A stretch of DNA of 64,000 nt from Anaerolineaceae bacterium (GTDB lineage: Bacteria > Chloroflexota > Anaerolineae > Promineifilales > Promineifilaceae), in assembly GCA_002699125.1 (NCBI GenBank), contig PABI01000115.1, positions 1 to 64,000 on the forward strand, written 5' to 3'. Under the pieces are notes generated by a model. That model did no database searches and was not told where the DNA came from. It worked only from the letters and a program-made list of their open reading frames with translations. Position 1 is the stretch's first letter. Each line of letters opens with the position of its first letter. The position numbers were made by a program, and so were the translations under genes. This document shows positions 42,601 to 49,370 of the stretch, in pieces.

Positions 42601-42874
42601 CGCCGAAGCCGAAATGCCCACCAGCTACCGCGTCTTCATCCACCTGGTTGATGGCGAAGGCCAAATCGTGGCCCAGGCCGACGGCGAACCGGCCAACTGG
42701 ACCCGCCCCACCACCGGCTGGGTTCCTGGCGAGTACATTTTGGATAGCCACACGCTCACCCTGCCTGCTGACCTGCCTCCAGATACCAGCTTGCGCATTG
42801 GCCTGTACGACCCAAGAACAAGCCGACGGTTGGTAACAGGCACGGAGGAATTTGTCACCATTCCCCTGCCGTAA
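39635..42874 (+). CDS. Large PTPS-related membrane protein with repeat-derived inserts
   Basis: A 1079-residue protein: about 10 to 12 N-terminal membrane segments (residues 5-400, with further segments near 590-640), then long extracytoplasmic beta-rich domains. The start region (WTAVTCTHDGHLHYHRVAAMRHAWENGLFFTRWLPDLAFGYGYPFFVYREPLPLY) fits the 6-pyruvoyl-tetrahydropterin-synthase-related membrane family, whose members resemble glycosyltransferases of the GT39 kind. Four stretches match dispersed repeats: 40580-40665, 40846-40885, 41458-41547 and 42517-42570. Function unknown; surface glycan or lipid-linked work is a guess. The start at 39635 excludes the GTAGGGGC hairpin. Confidence 0.6.
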   Translation: MSRFRQRVINWWPFLLLTLWGIPLITPLLRWTAVTCTHDGHLHYHRVAAMRHAWENGLFFTRWLPDLAFGYGYPFFVYREPLPLYAVLGPHLLGLPLPAATNLFYIVTILACGWFMFLWVRDVLGSWAGLVAGVVYMAAPYVLVDALIRGNSPESAALPLFPLLLWAGRRWLLDGGAKWFGTAVFGLILLAFSHNISLLIFTPTLGVYLLALAWLHRLNWRLWLTRLVLLFGLGLGTTIFYTGGALLEINNVTLEQSTTTRNNDFRFNFTSPVEILAPVPPEDPSLLNPPLPFRLGWVPLGLAILGVGIAVFTAFRKKEFRDWRLAINESDQSPIPNLQSPTKEAQWHVVLMVFATAVFLFMSLPVSRFIWEGLPLIDFVQFPWRFVGRAALPVAFLAGVPFFFFQRRGAEAQRGQWLVTGLVGLAVGLLVLEAIPAVYPNICGEEPFPTINKVHSYERNTGLVGVDPEGSYFPRTVEERPSGSPLEADYLANETPERLDTAVFPPGTSVESIEYDNLRVTAQINSPEPFTARYLSFDFPGWVALVDGRPVPITPEDPSGLITFPVPAGSHSILVQWQSTPTRTLLLGLSLFSLAGVLVVGLVLAKSRSSVSGKRLSVIGERSTLRPLITDYRLLITIALLLIAGKLILDNTETSLRRVAGPDVTHAAVLQAAELRLEGYNLSRTAVPSGELFDIDLAWNTIDAPQAQYQSNVWLEGPDGLVWSDLDTHRPRLYEDTSDTRFWLPGQWAWDSREVVVLRGTPPGQYDIILTLFDLATLQPVTLLDENGAVLGPTAVLGQITITESESTRESPDALGQIEGIPLLEFRQDRAAAVPGDVVLLTFFWQRPSDVPSTQNFNLELRAASDEVSFTWELPFTLPSYPPTDWPAQATIRGQHLLRLPAGLSSGSYRFVAGGLVLGEIEVTAPDRVFEAVEMETAVSATFTQDNQPLITLVGITQSPTLALSGVEGSNPSAGSGQVPQLPISLLWRAEAEMPTSYRVFIHLVDGEGQIVAQADGEPANWTRPTTGWVPGEYILDSHTLTLPADLPPDTSLRIGLYDPRTSRRLVTGTEEFVTIPLP
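40580..40665. repeat. In-frame insert: GGAGATTGGCGAT inverted repeat
   Basis: GATTGGAGATTGGCGATCAA and its mirror CCAATTCCTAATCTCCAATC within the coding region of 39635-42874. Encoded as an Arg/Gln/Pro-rich loop. Confidence 0.7.
40846..40885. repeat. In-frame insert: CGCAGAGG-type repeat
   Basis: TTCAACGCAGAGGCGCGGAG and GGCGCAGAGAGGG inside the same gene, the same words as intergenic copies at 34003 and 52600. Confidence 0.7.
41458..41547. repeat. In-frame insert: GGTAAACGGTTATCGG-type repeat
   Basis: CATCGGTAAGCGGTAAACGG, GTTATCGGTTATCGGCGAAC, then ACCACTGATTACTGATTACC on to the insert end, matching the intergenic family at 16243-16322 and 37381-37416. Encodes a Ser/Arg/Leu stretch between membrane segments. 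Confidence 0.75.
42517..42570. repeat. In-frame insert: CTTCGGCAGGCTCAGG-type repeat
   Basis: CCCTGAGCGGAGTCGAAGGG and CCTTCGGCAGGCTCAGGACA. The second word reappears at 57058-57080. Encodes a Ser/Gly-rich loop. Confidence 0.75.
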
Positions 42875-42878
42875 CCTC

Positions 42879-42906
42879 TTGTAAACCGGCAAAAACGATC
42901 TATACT
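42879..42906 (+). promoter_or_regulatory. Promoter of the heliorhodopsin gene
   Basis: -35 TTGTAA (42879-42884), 16-base spacer, -10 TATACT (42901-42906), then an 84-base leader to ATG 42991, with AAGGAG at 42976-42981. This supports the gene as its own transcript. Confidence 0.6.
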
Positions 42907-42990
42907 GACCTTATAGTGGTTACTGTCCTCACCTAAATTTCGGGAATCGAGCCAAATTCATTCGCCCCATTCTCTGAAGGAGAAAAAGAA

Positions 42991-43797
42991 ATGACCAAAA
43001 AATCTGCTGTAAAAACTGGTTCAGCCTCAGCCAGTGATAAGCGGTTCACCTCTCTGAAGCGGTTCAACCTGATCATGGGGTTTCTGCACCTGATCCAGGG
43101 TGTTTTTATGATCGTTGTCAGCAACGACACTACCTATCCCATCTTCACCAACTACCTCAATTTTGATACGGAAACATTCACGCTATCGCCTAATCCGCAG
43201 CTGCTCTACGAGCTTCGTTTTGGTCCGGCCGTAGCTGCCTTTTTACTGATTTCGGCCGTGGCCCACTTTTATTTGGGGACGATTGGCTATAAAAGCTACG
43301 TGGAAAACTTAAAGAAGGGCATGAACCCCATCCGCTTCTATGAATATGCCCTCAGCTCCTCGTTAATGATCGTGCTTATCGGTATGTTGATTGGGCTTTG
43401 GGATCTGGGTGCGCTCATCTTGATTTTCACGCTCAATGCGACGATGAACTTGTTTGGCATTATGATGGAACTGCACAACCAGCACACCAAAACTGTAAAT
43501 TGGACGGCGTTCATTTATGGCTGTATTGCGGGCATTGTCCCCTGGATTGTAATCACATTGTATTTTGTTGGTGCCGTAAACTCCGGAGATGCCAAACCGC
43601 CCGCGTTTGTTTACGCCATCGTTCCTATATTGTTTGTTTTCTTCAACATTTTTGCCATCAATATGGTGCTGCAATACAAAAAGGTGGGGCGCTGGGCAGA
43701 TTATCTGTTTGGTGAGCGGGTCTATATTATTCTCAGCCTTTCGGCTAAAAGCGTTTTGTGTTGGTTAATCTGGACGGGCACTCTTGCCCCGGTGTAG
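42991..43797 (+). CDS. Heliorhodopsin
   Basis: A 268-residue seven-helix protein clearly of the heliorhodopsin class, a retinal protein with inverted topology relative to type-1 rhodopsins. Signature regions: RFYEYALSSSLMIVLI (Glu118 as candidate Schiff-base counterion in TM3), GCIAGIVPWIVITLYF, FVYAIVPILFVFFN and GERVYIILSLSAKSVLCW with retinal Lys253 in TM7. His33 in helix 1 and His92 are also conserved-looking. The Trp-Gln motif after the lysine (AWQ in the first described member) reads CWL here. No retinal or carotenoid genes are nearby. It neither pumps ions in known cases; a light-sensor or enzyme-coupled role is suspected. Confidence 0.95.
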   Translation: MTKKSAVKTGSASASDKRFTSLKRFNLIMGFLHLIQGVFMIVVSNDTTYPIFTNYLNFDTETFTLSPNPQLLYELRFGPAVAAFLLISAVAHFYLGTIGYKSYVENLKKGMNPIRFYEYALSSSLMIVLIGMLIGLWDLGALILIFTLNATMNLFGIMMELHNQHTKTVNWTAFIYGCIAGIVPWIVITLYFVGAVNSGDAKPPAFVYAIVPILFVFFNIFAINMVLQYKKVGRWADYLFGERVYIILSLSAKSVLCWLIWTGTLAPV

Positions 43798-43896
43798 GCG
43801 GTTTCAAGAAAGCGGATTTGGAAATTAAAAGGCCAAGCAAATCAATTAAATAAAGCGCGTCGGTTTACAGATTGGTCCAATCTCAAGGCGAAAAGC

Positions 43897-44436
43897 ATGT
43901 TTAAACGCTTGTTCGACATCTTCATGGCTTTGGTTTTGGGCATTTTGTGTCTGCCGCTGACGCTGGCACTGGCCCTGGCGGTGAAGTTGGAATCCACGGG
44001 TCCGGCCGTCCATCCATCGTTGCGCGTTGGTAAGGATGGCAAGCTTTTTCACTATTTTCGCTTGCGCACGATGGCTGGAGATCCACCGCAAAAGACGGCC
44101 GTCGGCAAAATCATAGGTAATCTGTCGCTGGATGAACTGGCGGTGTTCTGGAATATCCTCACAGGGGATTTGAGTTTTGTAGGGCCACGCCCGGAAATTC
44201 CCGAAAAAGTGGATTTGGCAGATCCGGATTGGCAAATCATTCTCACCGTCCGACCGGGCATCACCGGGTTGGGGCTTTTAAAATATCTCGATAGGTACAA
44301 TCAAACCGAAGTCCCACAGCGCATAAAGCCAGACGTTTACTATGCTTTAAACCACTCGCTCTGGTTCGATATGAAGTTGTTGGGCAAGACTTTTTTGTTG
44401 TGGCTCAAAATGGGGCATTTGAAAGGCAAGCTTTAG
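43897..44436 (+). CDS. Bacterial sugar transferase (monotopic phosphoglycosyl transferase)
   Basis: A 179-residue PglC-type enzyme: MFKRLFDIFMALVLGILCLPLTLALALAVKLESTGP is the membrane re-entrant helix; the expected RVGKDGK, FRLRTM, SLDELAVFWNILTGDLSFVGPRPE and RPGITGLG follow. It moves a phospho-sugar from UDP-sugar to polyprenyl phosphate to begin glycan assembly. The core size is that of the small, single-domain class. No other glycan genes lie beside it. Confidence 0.9.
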   Translation: MFKRLFDIFMALVLGILCLPLTLALALAVKLESTGPAVHPSLRVGKDGKLFHYFRLRTMAGDPPQKTAVGKIIGNLSLDELAVFWNILTGDLSFVGPRPEIPEKVDLADPDWQIILTVRPGITGLGLLKYLDRYNQTEVPQRIKPDVYYALNHSLWFDMKLLGKTFLLWLKMGHLKGKL

Positions 44437-44512
44437 CTGCCTTAAATCCCCCGGAAACGCTCAAATATTTAGGGGGATTAGGGAGCATTTTCCGGGGAAT
44501 TTTAAGTTTGAA

Positions 44513-44773
44513 TCAACCTTGCAATATGAAGGTCCATTCCTCTAAATCGTCATCTTCAGTACGCTCCGTGTAGCGGATTTGGAAGTTAAATTTCTCAATC
44601 AGGCCAAGCATATCAATGAGTGCGCGCCGGGAAGCTTTGGCGGGATGGTGTTCCAATGCCTGGATGGCTGCCCGAACGTCCTCTTTCACGGGACTGTCGC
44701 CAAGCACCTCAATGGTAAACGAATTGCCGCTGCTGCCTTTGCGGGCATTGCTGCGCAACATGATCGTATGCAT
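44513..44773 (-). CDS. Small hypothetical protein
   Basis: An 86-residue protein; AAAGGAG lies eight bases before the ATG at 44773. Sequence MHTIMLRSNARKG, then SFTIEVLGDSPVKEDVRAAIQALEHHPAKASRRALIDMLGL and an acidic end EDDDLEEWTFIL. No family recognised. Compact alpha/beta; no membrane segment. It reads away from the hydrogenase promoter region. Confidence 0.6.
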   Translation of the reverse strand: MHTIMLRSNARKGSSGNSFTIEVLGDSPVKEDVRAAIQALEHHPAKASRRALIDMLGLIEKFNFQIRYTERTEDDDLEEWTFILQG

Positions 44774-44877
44774 AAAACGCTCCTTTGGTGATGGGTTTTT
44801 GGAATCGTAAGCAGTTTAGCATGATTTGGGTTTTTATCTCAAGCCCATTCCCTATGATGACAACCATCATCACCCAT

Positions 44878-44921
44878 TGTGATGTTTGTCACTAAGTGCC
44901 CCAATGGGTGGATGTTAGAAT
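44878..44921 (+). promoter_or_regulatory. CRP/FNR-family site and promoter of the hdr-mvh operon
   Basis: TGTGA-N6-TCACT at 44878-44893 (one change from TGTGA-N6-TCACA). A -10 TAGAAT lies at 44916-44921, which would start RNA near 44928, so the palindrome centre (44885.5) is near -42, the classic position for class II activation by CRP or FNR proteins. No -35 is needed in such promoters, and none good is seen. The neighbouring ATGATGACAACCATCATC piece may be a further half-site. Confidence 0.65.
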
Positions 44922-44996
44922 ACCGTAGAGTTAGTCTCTTTATCAATATCATCGCACCACACATTGTTGCCATCTAACAGAATAAGGTAACAAACC

Positions 44997-45110
44997 GTGA
45001 AGCAGCACACAGGTCATTTACCCGTAGAAGCGGATGATTTGAGGGAAGTCCGGGGTATTTTCCAGCTGTGCCGGTTTGTTATGCCGTTAATTGAGCACAC
45101 GCTTTATTGA
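44997..45110 (+). CDS. Possible 37-residue leader peptide upstream of hdrC
   Basis: GTG start at 44997 with AAGGT eight bases upstream (44983-44987), open to TGA at 45108-45110. The peptide begins MKQHTGHLPVEADDLREVRG and ends RFVMPLIEHTLY. A stable hairpin follows seven bases later (45117-45150). It may be a true small protein, a translated leader controlling the operon, or chance. No similarity recognised. Confidence 0.35.
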   Translation: MKQHTGHLPVEADDLREVRGIFQLCRFVMPLIEHTLY

Positions 45111-45116
45111 AAATGA

Positions 45117-45150
45117 AAACAGCCTTCACTCGTCAGAGTGGAGGCTGTTT
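45117..45150 (+). promoter_or_regulatory. Leader hairpin before hdrC
   Basis: AAACAGCC-T-TCACTC (45117-45131) pairs with GAGTG-G-AGGCTGTTT (45136-45150), loop GTCA, with one mismatch. The run after it is ATATTTGGGG, so the U-tract is poor. It could act as an attenuator between the small open frame and hdrC. Confidence 0.55.
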
Positions 45151-45246
45151 ATATTTGGGGGGATGTCTTATTCCCCCTTCGTCTATCGATAGCAGGTTTA
45201 TTTCAGGGCTCAAAAGCAGCGAACCCTGAACAGAAGGAGGTGTCCT

Positions 45247-45834
45247 TTGACCACACTCACTGAATCGGTACAGACGACTGCGCCCCCAACCACTTTTCAG
45301 GATCGTGTTGTAGCGGCCACACCGGGGGACCCTAGGCTGGAAATGTGCATCCAGTGTGGCACATGTGGCGGTTCCTGCCCCTCTGGGCCAGACATGCAAC
45401 ATACTCCTCGCCAGATTTTTGCCATGATTCGCGCCGATATGGAATCTGAGGTGCTGGCCAGCAACACGCCCTGGTATTGTGTCTCCTGTTATTTTTGTAT
45501 GGTGCGCTGTCCGCAAGAGATTCATATTCCTGACATCATGTACACATTGAAGGGCATGGCTATTAAGGCCGAAATGTACGGGGAGCGTGTTGCGCCAGAC
45601 CTGGCTGACTCTTTTGTAGGGTACGTGGAAAATTACGGCCGTTCCTTCGAATTTGGTCTGGCCACCCGTCACTATTTGCGCCATCAGCCATTGAAGCTGC
45701 TGGGTAAGGCACAGATGGGGTTGGGCATGCTAACAAAAGATCGGCTGGAACTGACCCCAACAAAAATCAAACAGATCGAGCAGCTCCGGGCCATTTTGCA
45801 GCGAGCCAAAGCGATTGAGGAGGCAGTGTCATGA
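45247..45834 (+). CDS. hdrC: Heterodisulfide-reductase-type subunit C
   Basis: A 195-residue iron-sulfur protein with two [4Fe-4S] motifs: C34-x2-C37-x2-C40-x3-C44 and C78-x2-C81-x2-C84-x3-C88. The start is TTG at 45247, chosen because AAGGAGGT lies directly upstream at normal spacing. It carries electrons between HdrA and HdrB. The stop overlaps the hdrB start (ATGA at 45831-45834). First gene of an operon hdrCBA-mvhDGA-protease-CNBD. Confidence 0.92.
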   Translation: MTTLTESVQTTAPPTTFQDRVVAATPGDPRLEMCIQCGTCGGSCPSGPDMQHTPRQIFAMIRADMESEVLASNTPWYCVSCYFCMVRCPQEIHIPDIMYTLKGMAIKAEMYGERVAPDLADSFVGYVENYGRSFEFGLATRHYLRHQPLKLLGKAQMGLGMLTKDRLELTPTKIKQIEQLRAILQRAKAIEEAVS

Positions 45835-46829
45835 GCAAATATCTATTTTATCCTGGCTGCTCCATGACTCGCAGCGCACGGCCGTATTTGGATTCTCTTA
45901 ACGCCATACGCGACGATATTGATATGGTGCTGGAGGAAGTGCAGGACTGGAATTGCTGCGGGGCTACAGAGTATGCGTCTGTACATCGCATTCCGGCACA
46001 CGCCCTCGTTGGTCGTAACCTGGCACTGGCGCAAAAACAGGTGGATGGGACGAATACCGTTGTTGTTGGCTGTAGCGCCTGTTACCTCAATCTAACGAAA
46101 ACTGATCATTACATGAATAAAGACGACAGGGTAAATGTGCACGTAAACGATGCCCTTGCTGCTGGCGGTCTGCATTATGATCCTGGTTCAGTGCAGGTAC
46201 GCCATCTGCTAGATATTGTGGCCTATGAGGTGGGTCTGGATGCCATTAAGCGGAAGGTGGTAAAGCCATTGAAGGGATTACGAGTGGCCCCTTACTATGG
46301 CTGCATGGTCCATCGCCCTGACTTTAATCAGCGCTTTGAGCACGAAGAATATCCACTTTCGCTGGATCGGGTACTGAAAGCGTTGGGTGCTGAAGTGATT
46401 GACTTTCCCCTGAAGACCCACTGTTGCAGCGGTCATATGACCCAAATTAGCCCGCCCGTAGCCTACGAAATGATTCGTCGCCTCGTTGGTGCCGCTTCGC
46501 AGTACAAAGCCGATATGCTGGTGACGCTTTGCCCCATGTGCCAGCTGAATTTAGATGCCTTCCAGGGTGATATGAACAAACATTTCCGCACCGCATACCA
46601 CATGCCTGTGGTTTACTTTACGCAGCTGATGGGTCTGGCCTTTGGCCACGATGCGGCTGAATTAGGCCTGGGCAAGGAATTTGTAGATACGCGGGCTGCC
46701 CTGGCCAAGATTGGGGTGGAGGTGCCGGAAGAAGAAAAGGAAGTGAAACGGCCGTCGCGCCGCCGCAAAGATGACCCCAGCTTACCTATGCCGATCATGG
46801 AAGGAGAAGACGAGGAGGGAGAAGCATGA
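45831..46829 (+). CDS. hdrB: Heterodisulfide-reductase-type subunit B
   Basis: A 332-residue protein with two CCG domains (Cys-rich motif C-x(n)-CCG-x(n)-C-x2-C), seen as CCGATEY...CSACYLN and CCSGHM...CPMCQLN. In methanogens these bind the noncubane [4Fe-4S] clusters that reduce the disulfide. The C-terminal 60 residues are acidic and Arg/Lys-rich (KRPSRRRKDD...GEDEEGEA), longer than usual. The start overlaps hdrC and the end overlaps hdrA by four bases each. Bacterial users of this complex need not have CoM-S-S-CoB; the acceptor is unknown. Confidence 0.93.
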   Translation: MSKYLFYPGCSMTRSARPYLDSLNAIRDDIDMVLEEVQDWNCCGATEYASVHRIPAHALVGRNLALAQKQVDGTNTVVVGCSACYLNLTKTDHYMNKDDRVNVHVNDALAAGGLHYDPGSVQVRHLLDIVAYEVGLDAIKRKVVKPLKGLRVAPYYGCMVHRPDFNQRFEHEEYPLSLDRVLKALGAEVIDFPLKTHCCSGHMTQISPPVAYEMIRRLVGAASQYKADMLVTLCPMCQLNLDAFQGDMNKHFRTAYHMPVVYFTQLMGLAFGHDAAELGLGKEFVDTRAALAKIGVEVPEEEKEVKRPSRRRKDDPSLPMPIMEGEDEEGEA

Positions 46830-48877
46830 GCCAAAACAAGACCCCTCATGAAGGAAAAGAGCGCATTGGCGTATACGTTTGCCACTGCGGTACAAATATT
46901 TCAGCCACGGTTGACGTGGAAGACGTAGCTGTTTGGTCCAAAGACGCTTTGGGCGACGATGGTGTTGTGGTCTCGCGTGACTACAAGTTCATGTGCTCCA
47001 GCCTGGGGCAGGAAATGATCGAGCGGGACATTGAGCAGGAAGGGCTGACGCGGGTGGTGGTGGCCGCCTGTTCGCCCCATCTGCACGAGCAAACCTTCCG
47101 CGGCGCTTGCAGCCGGGCCGGCCTCAATCCCTATCTCTGCGAGCTCGTTTCGATTCGTGAGCAGGTGTCGTGGGTGCATACCGACAAGGTGGCGGCGACG
47201 GCCAAAGCTAAGGCGGTTTTGGCCGGCGGCGTAGAGCGGGTTATTGAGAATGAACCGCTGGAGCCGCTGCACGTGCCCATTGATGCCAACACGCTGGTGG
47301 TTGGCGGCGGCATTGCCGGTATTCAAGCGGCGCTGGAAATTGCTGACGCCGGGCACAAGGTGTACCTGGTGGAGCGGGAACCGTCCATTGGCGGCCACAT
47401 GGCCCAGTTCGATAAAACGTTCCCCACGCTGGACTGTGCCGCCTGCATCCTTACGCCCAAGATGGTTTCGGCCGGATCGCATCCCAACATCGAGCTGCTA
47501 ACCTGGAGCGAGGTAGAGCGGGTGGATGGTTTTGTGGGTAACTTTACGGTGACCATCAAGCAAAAGCCACGCTATGTGGATACGGAGTTGTGTACCGGCT
47601 GCGGCATCTGCTGGGAGAAGTGCCCCAAGAAGGTGATTGATACGGAGTTTGAGGTGGGTGTGGGGTATCGCACGGCCGTTTACACCCCATTTGCTCAAGC
47701 CGTGCCCAAGTATCCGGTAATCGATCCGGAAACCTGCACCTATTTCCTGAACGGAAAATGTCGCGCCTGCGAAAAACTATGCCCCACCGATGCCATCGAC
47801 TTTTCTCAAGAAGAAACGTACCAGACGGTGACCGTGGGCAACATCATCCTGGCTACCGGATTTGATACCTTTGATGCCCGCCGCATTCCGCAATATGGGT
47901 ACGGCCGTTTGGCCAACGTCTTCACCAGCGTCGAGTTTGAGCGCATGTGTAACGCCTCTGGCCCCACGAACGGGGAGATTGTGCTGCGCGATGGCGTGAC
48001 ACAGCCAAAATCCGTCGGTATCGTGCATTGCGTGGGCAGCCGCGACCGCAACTTTAACAACTACTGCTCGGTCATTTGCTGTATGTCCAGCCTCAAGTTT
48101 GCCCATCTGGTAAAGGAGCGCACCGGGGCAGTAGTCTATAACTTTTACCTTGACATGCGCACCGCCTACAAAGATTACGACGAGTTTTACCAACGACTTT
48201 TGGAGGAAGGCACCCTCTTTGTGCGCGGGCGCGTGGCTGAAGTTACCGACGCTGTCCGCCTGCCGACTGAGGAAGGAAAGCTCATCATTCAAGCAGAGGA
48301 CACGCTGGTCGGCCGGCAGCGGCGCATTCCGGTAGACATGGTGATTTTGGCCGTAGGCCTGGAACCGCGTAAAGATTCAAATGAGGTGGGCAAGAAGTTT
48401 GGCATCGCTTGCAGCAGCAACGGCTGGTTCATTGAAAAGCATCCCAAGCTGGACCCGGTCGCCACCATGACGGAGGGCATCTTTATTGCCGGGGCCGCTC
48501 AAGGTCCAAAGGATATTCCGTCCAGCGTGGCCCAGGGTTCGGCGGCGGCCGCTCGCGTGCTCAGCCGCATTAGCATGGGTGAGATTGAACTGGAGCCGGT
48601 GCGAGCGACGGTGGATGCCCAAAAATGCTCCGGCTGCCGCATCTGCAACGATCTGTGCCCGTATGGGGCCATCCTCTTCCATGAAGAAGAGATGGTATCT
48701 GAGATCAATCATGCGCTGTGCCAGGGCTGCGGCACCTGCGTGGCGGCCTGTCCGGCGGCGGCAATCAGCGGTTCTGGCTTCAGCAATGAACAAGTGATGG
48801 CCCAGATTGATGGCCTGCTGGCGCATAGTTTATTTGGAAACGGCCGTCTCGTAGAAATGGCGGAAGCAGTTTCATAA
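46826..48877 (+). CDS. hdrA: Heterodisulfide-reductase-type flavoprotein subunit A
   Basis: A 683-residue HdrA. In order: N-terminal domain with VYVCHCGTN (C19, C21) and SPHLHEQTFRGAC; the FAD site VVGGGIAGIQAAL (about 155-170); LDCAACILTPKM; a four-Cys ferredoxin motif CTGCGICWEKCP (about 255) and CTYFLNGKCRACEKLCP (about 305); and a C-terminal ferredoxin with CSGCRICNDLCP (about 597) and CQGCGTCVAACP (about 632). HdrA carries out flavin-based electron bifurcation, splitting electrons from hydrogenase between ferredoxin and HdrB. ACGGCCGT copies at 47675 and 47900 encode TAV and GRL pieces. Confidence 0.95.
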   Translation: MSQNKTPHEGKERIGVYVCHCGTNISATVDVEDVAVWSKDALGDDGVVVSRDYKFMCSSLGQEMIERDIEQEGLTRVVVAACSPHLHEQTFRGACSRAGLNPYLCELVSIREQVSWVHTDKVAATAKAKAVLAGGVERVIENEPLEPLHVPIDANTLVVGGGIAGIQAALEIADAGHKVYLVEREPSIGGHMAQFDKTFPTLDCAACILTPKMVSAGSHPNIELLTWSEVERVDGFVGNFTVTIKQKPRYVDTELCTGCGICWEKCPKKVIDTEFEVGVGYRTAVYTPFAQAVPKYPVIDPETCTYFLNGKCRACEKLCPTDAIDFSQEETYQTVTVGNIILATGFDTFDARRIPQYGYGRLANVFTSVEFERMCNASGPTNGEIVLRDGVTQPKSVGIVHCVGSRDRNFNNYCSVICCMSSLKFAHLVKERTGAVVYNFYLDMRTAYKDYDEFYQRLLEEGTLFVRGRVAEVTDAVRLPTEEGKLIIQAEDTLVGRQRRIPVDMVILAVGLEPRKDSNEVGKKFGIACSSNGWFIEKHPKLDPVATMTEGIFIAGAAQGPKDIPSSVAQGSAAAARVLSRISMGEIELEPVRATVDAQKCSGCRICNDLCPYGAILFHEEEMVSEINHALCQGCGTCVAACPAAAISGSGFSNEQVMAQIDGLLAHSLFGNGRLVEMAEAVS

Positions 48878-48896
48878 ACAGGGAGAGGCAGAAACT

Positions 48897-49370
48897 ATGA
48901 CAGAACAATTCGAACCACTCATCATCGGCTTCACCTGTAACTGGTGCAGCTACCGGGCGGCCGATCTGGCGGGTACGGCTCGTGTGAAGTATCCGCCCAA
49001 TATTCGTCTGATCCGGCTCATGTGCTCGGGTCGTATTGATCCTACCTTTATCCTTAGAGCGCTGGCACAGGGAGCCGATGCCGTCATGATTACCGGCTGT
49101 CATCCGGGCGAATGCCACTACCTGGAGCAGAACTACAAGGCGCTGCGGCGGGTGAAGCTGCTCAAGCGCACCCTGGCGCAGATGGGCATCGAGCCGGACC
49201 GGGTCAAGCTGGTGTGGGCCAGTGCTGCTGAAGGTGTCAAACTGGCCAAAGAGATCACCACAATGGTGGAAGAAATACGGGCGCTGGGTCCGCTCAACTG
49301 GCCTGGCCGGTGGCATGTTGCCAGCGGCAACGGCGTGCCCGTGCCTGTTTTGGAGGAGGTGCCGGCATGA
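48897..49370 (+). CDS. mvhD: Hydrogenase/heterodisulfide reductase linker subunit MvhD
   Basis: A 157-residue protein with the MvhD pattern FTCNWCSYRAADLAG at the start, LMCSGRIDP and TGCHPGECHY in the middle. It holds a [2Fe-2S] cluster and links hydrogenase MvhAG to HdrA. Its stop overlaps the start of mvhG (ATGA at 49367-49370). A presence of mvhD next to hdrA and hydrogenase genes is the strongest sign of an Hdr-Mvh complex. Confidence 0.93.
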   Translation: MTEQFEPLIIGFTCNWCSYRAADLAGTARVKYPPNIRLIRLMCSGRIDPTFILRALAQGADAVMITGCHPGECHYLEQNYKALRRVKLLKRTLAQMGIEPDRVKLVWASAAEGVKLAKEITTMVEEIRALGPLNWPGRWHVASGNGVPVPVLEEVPA

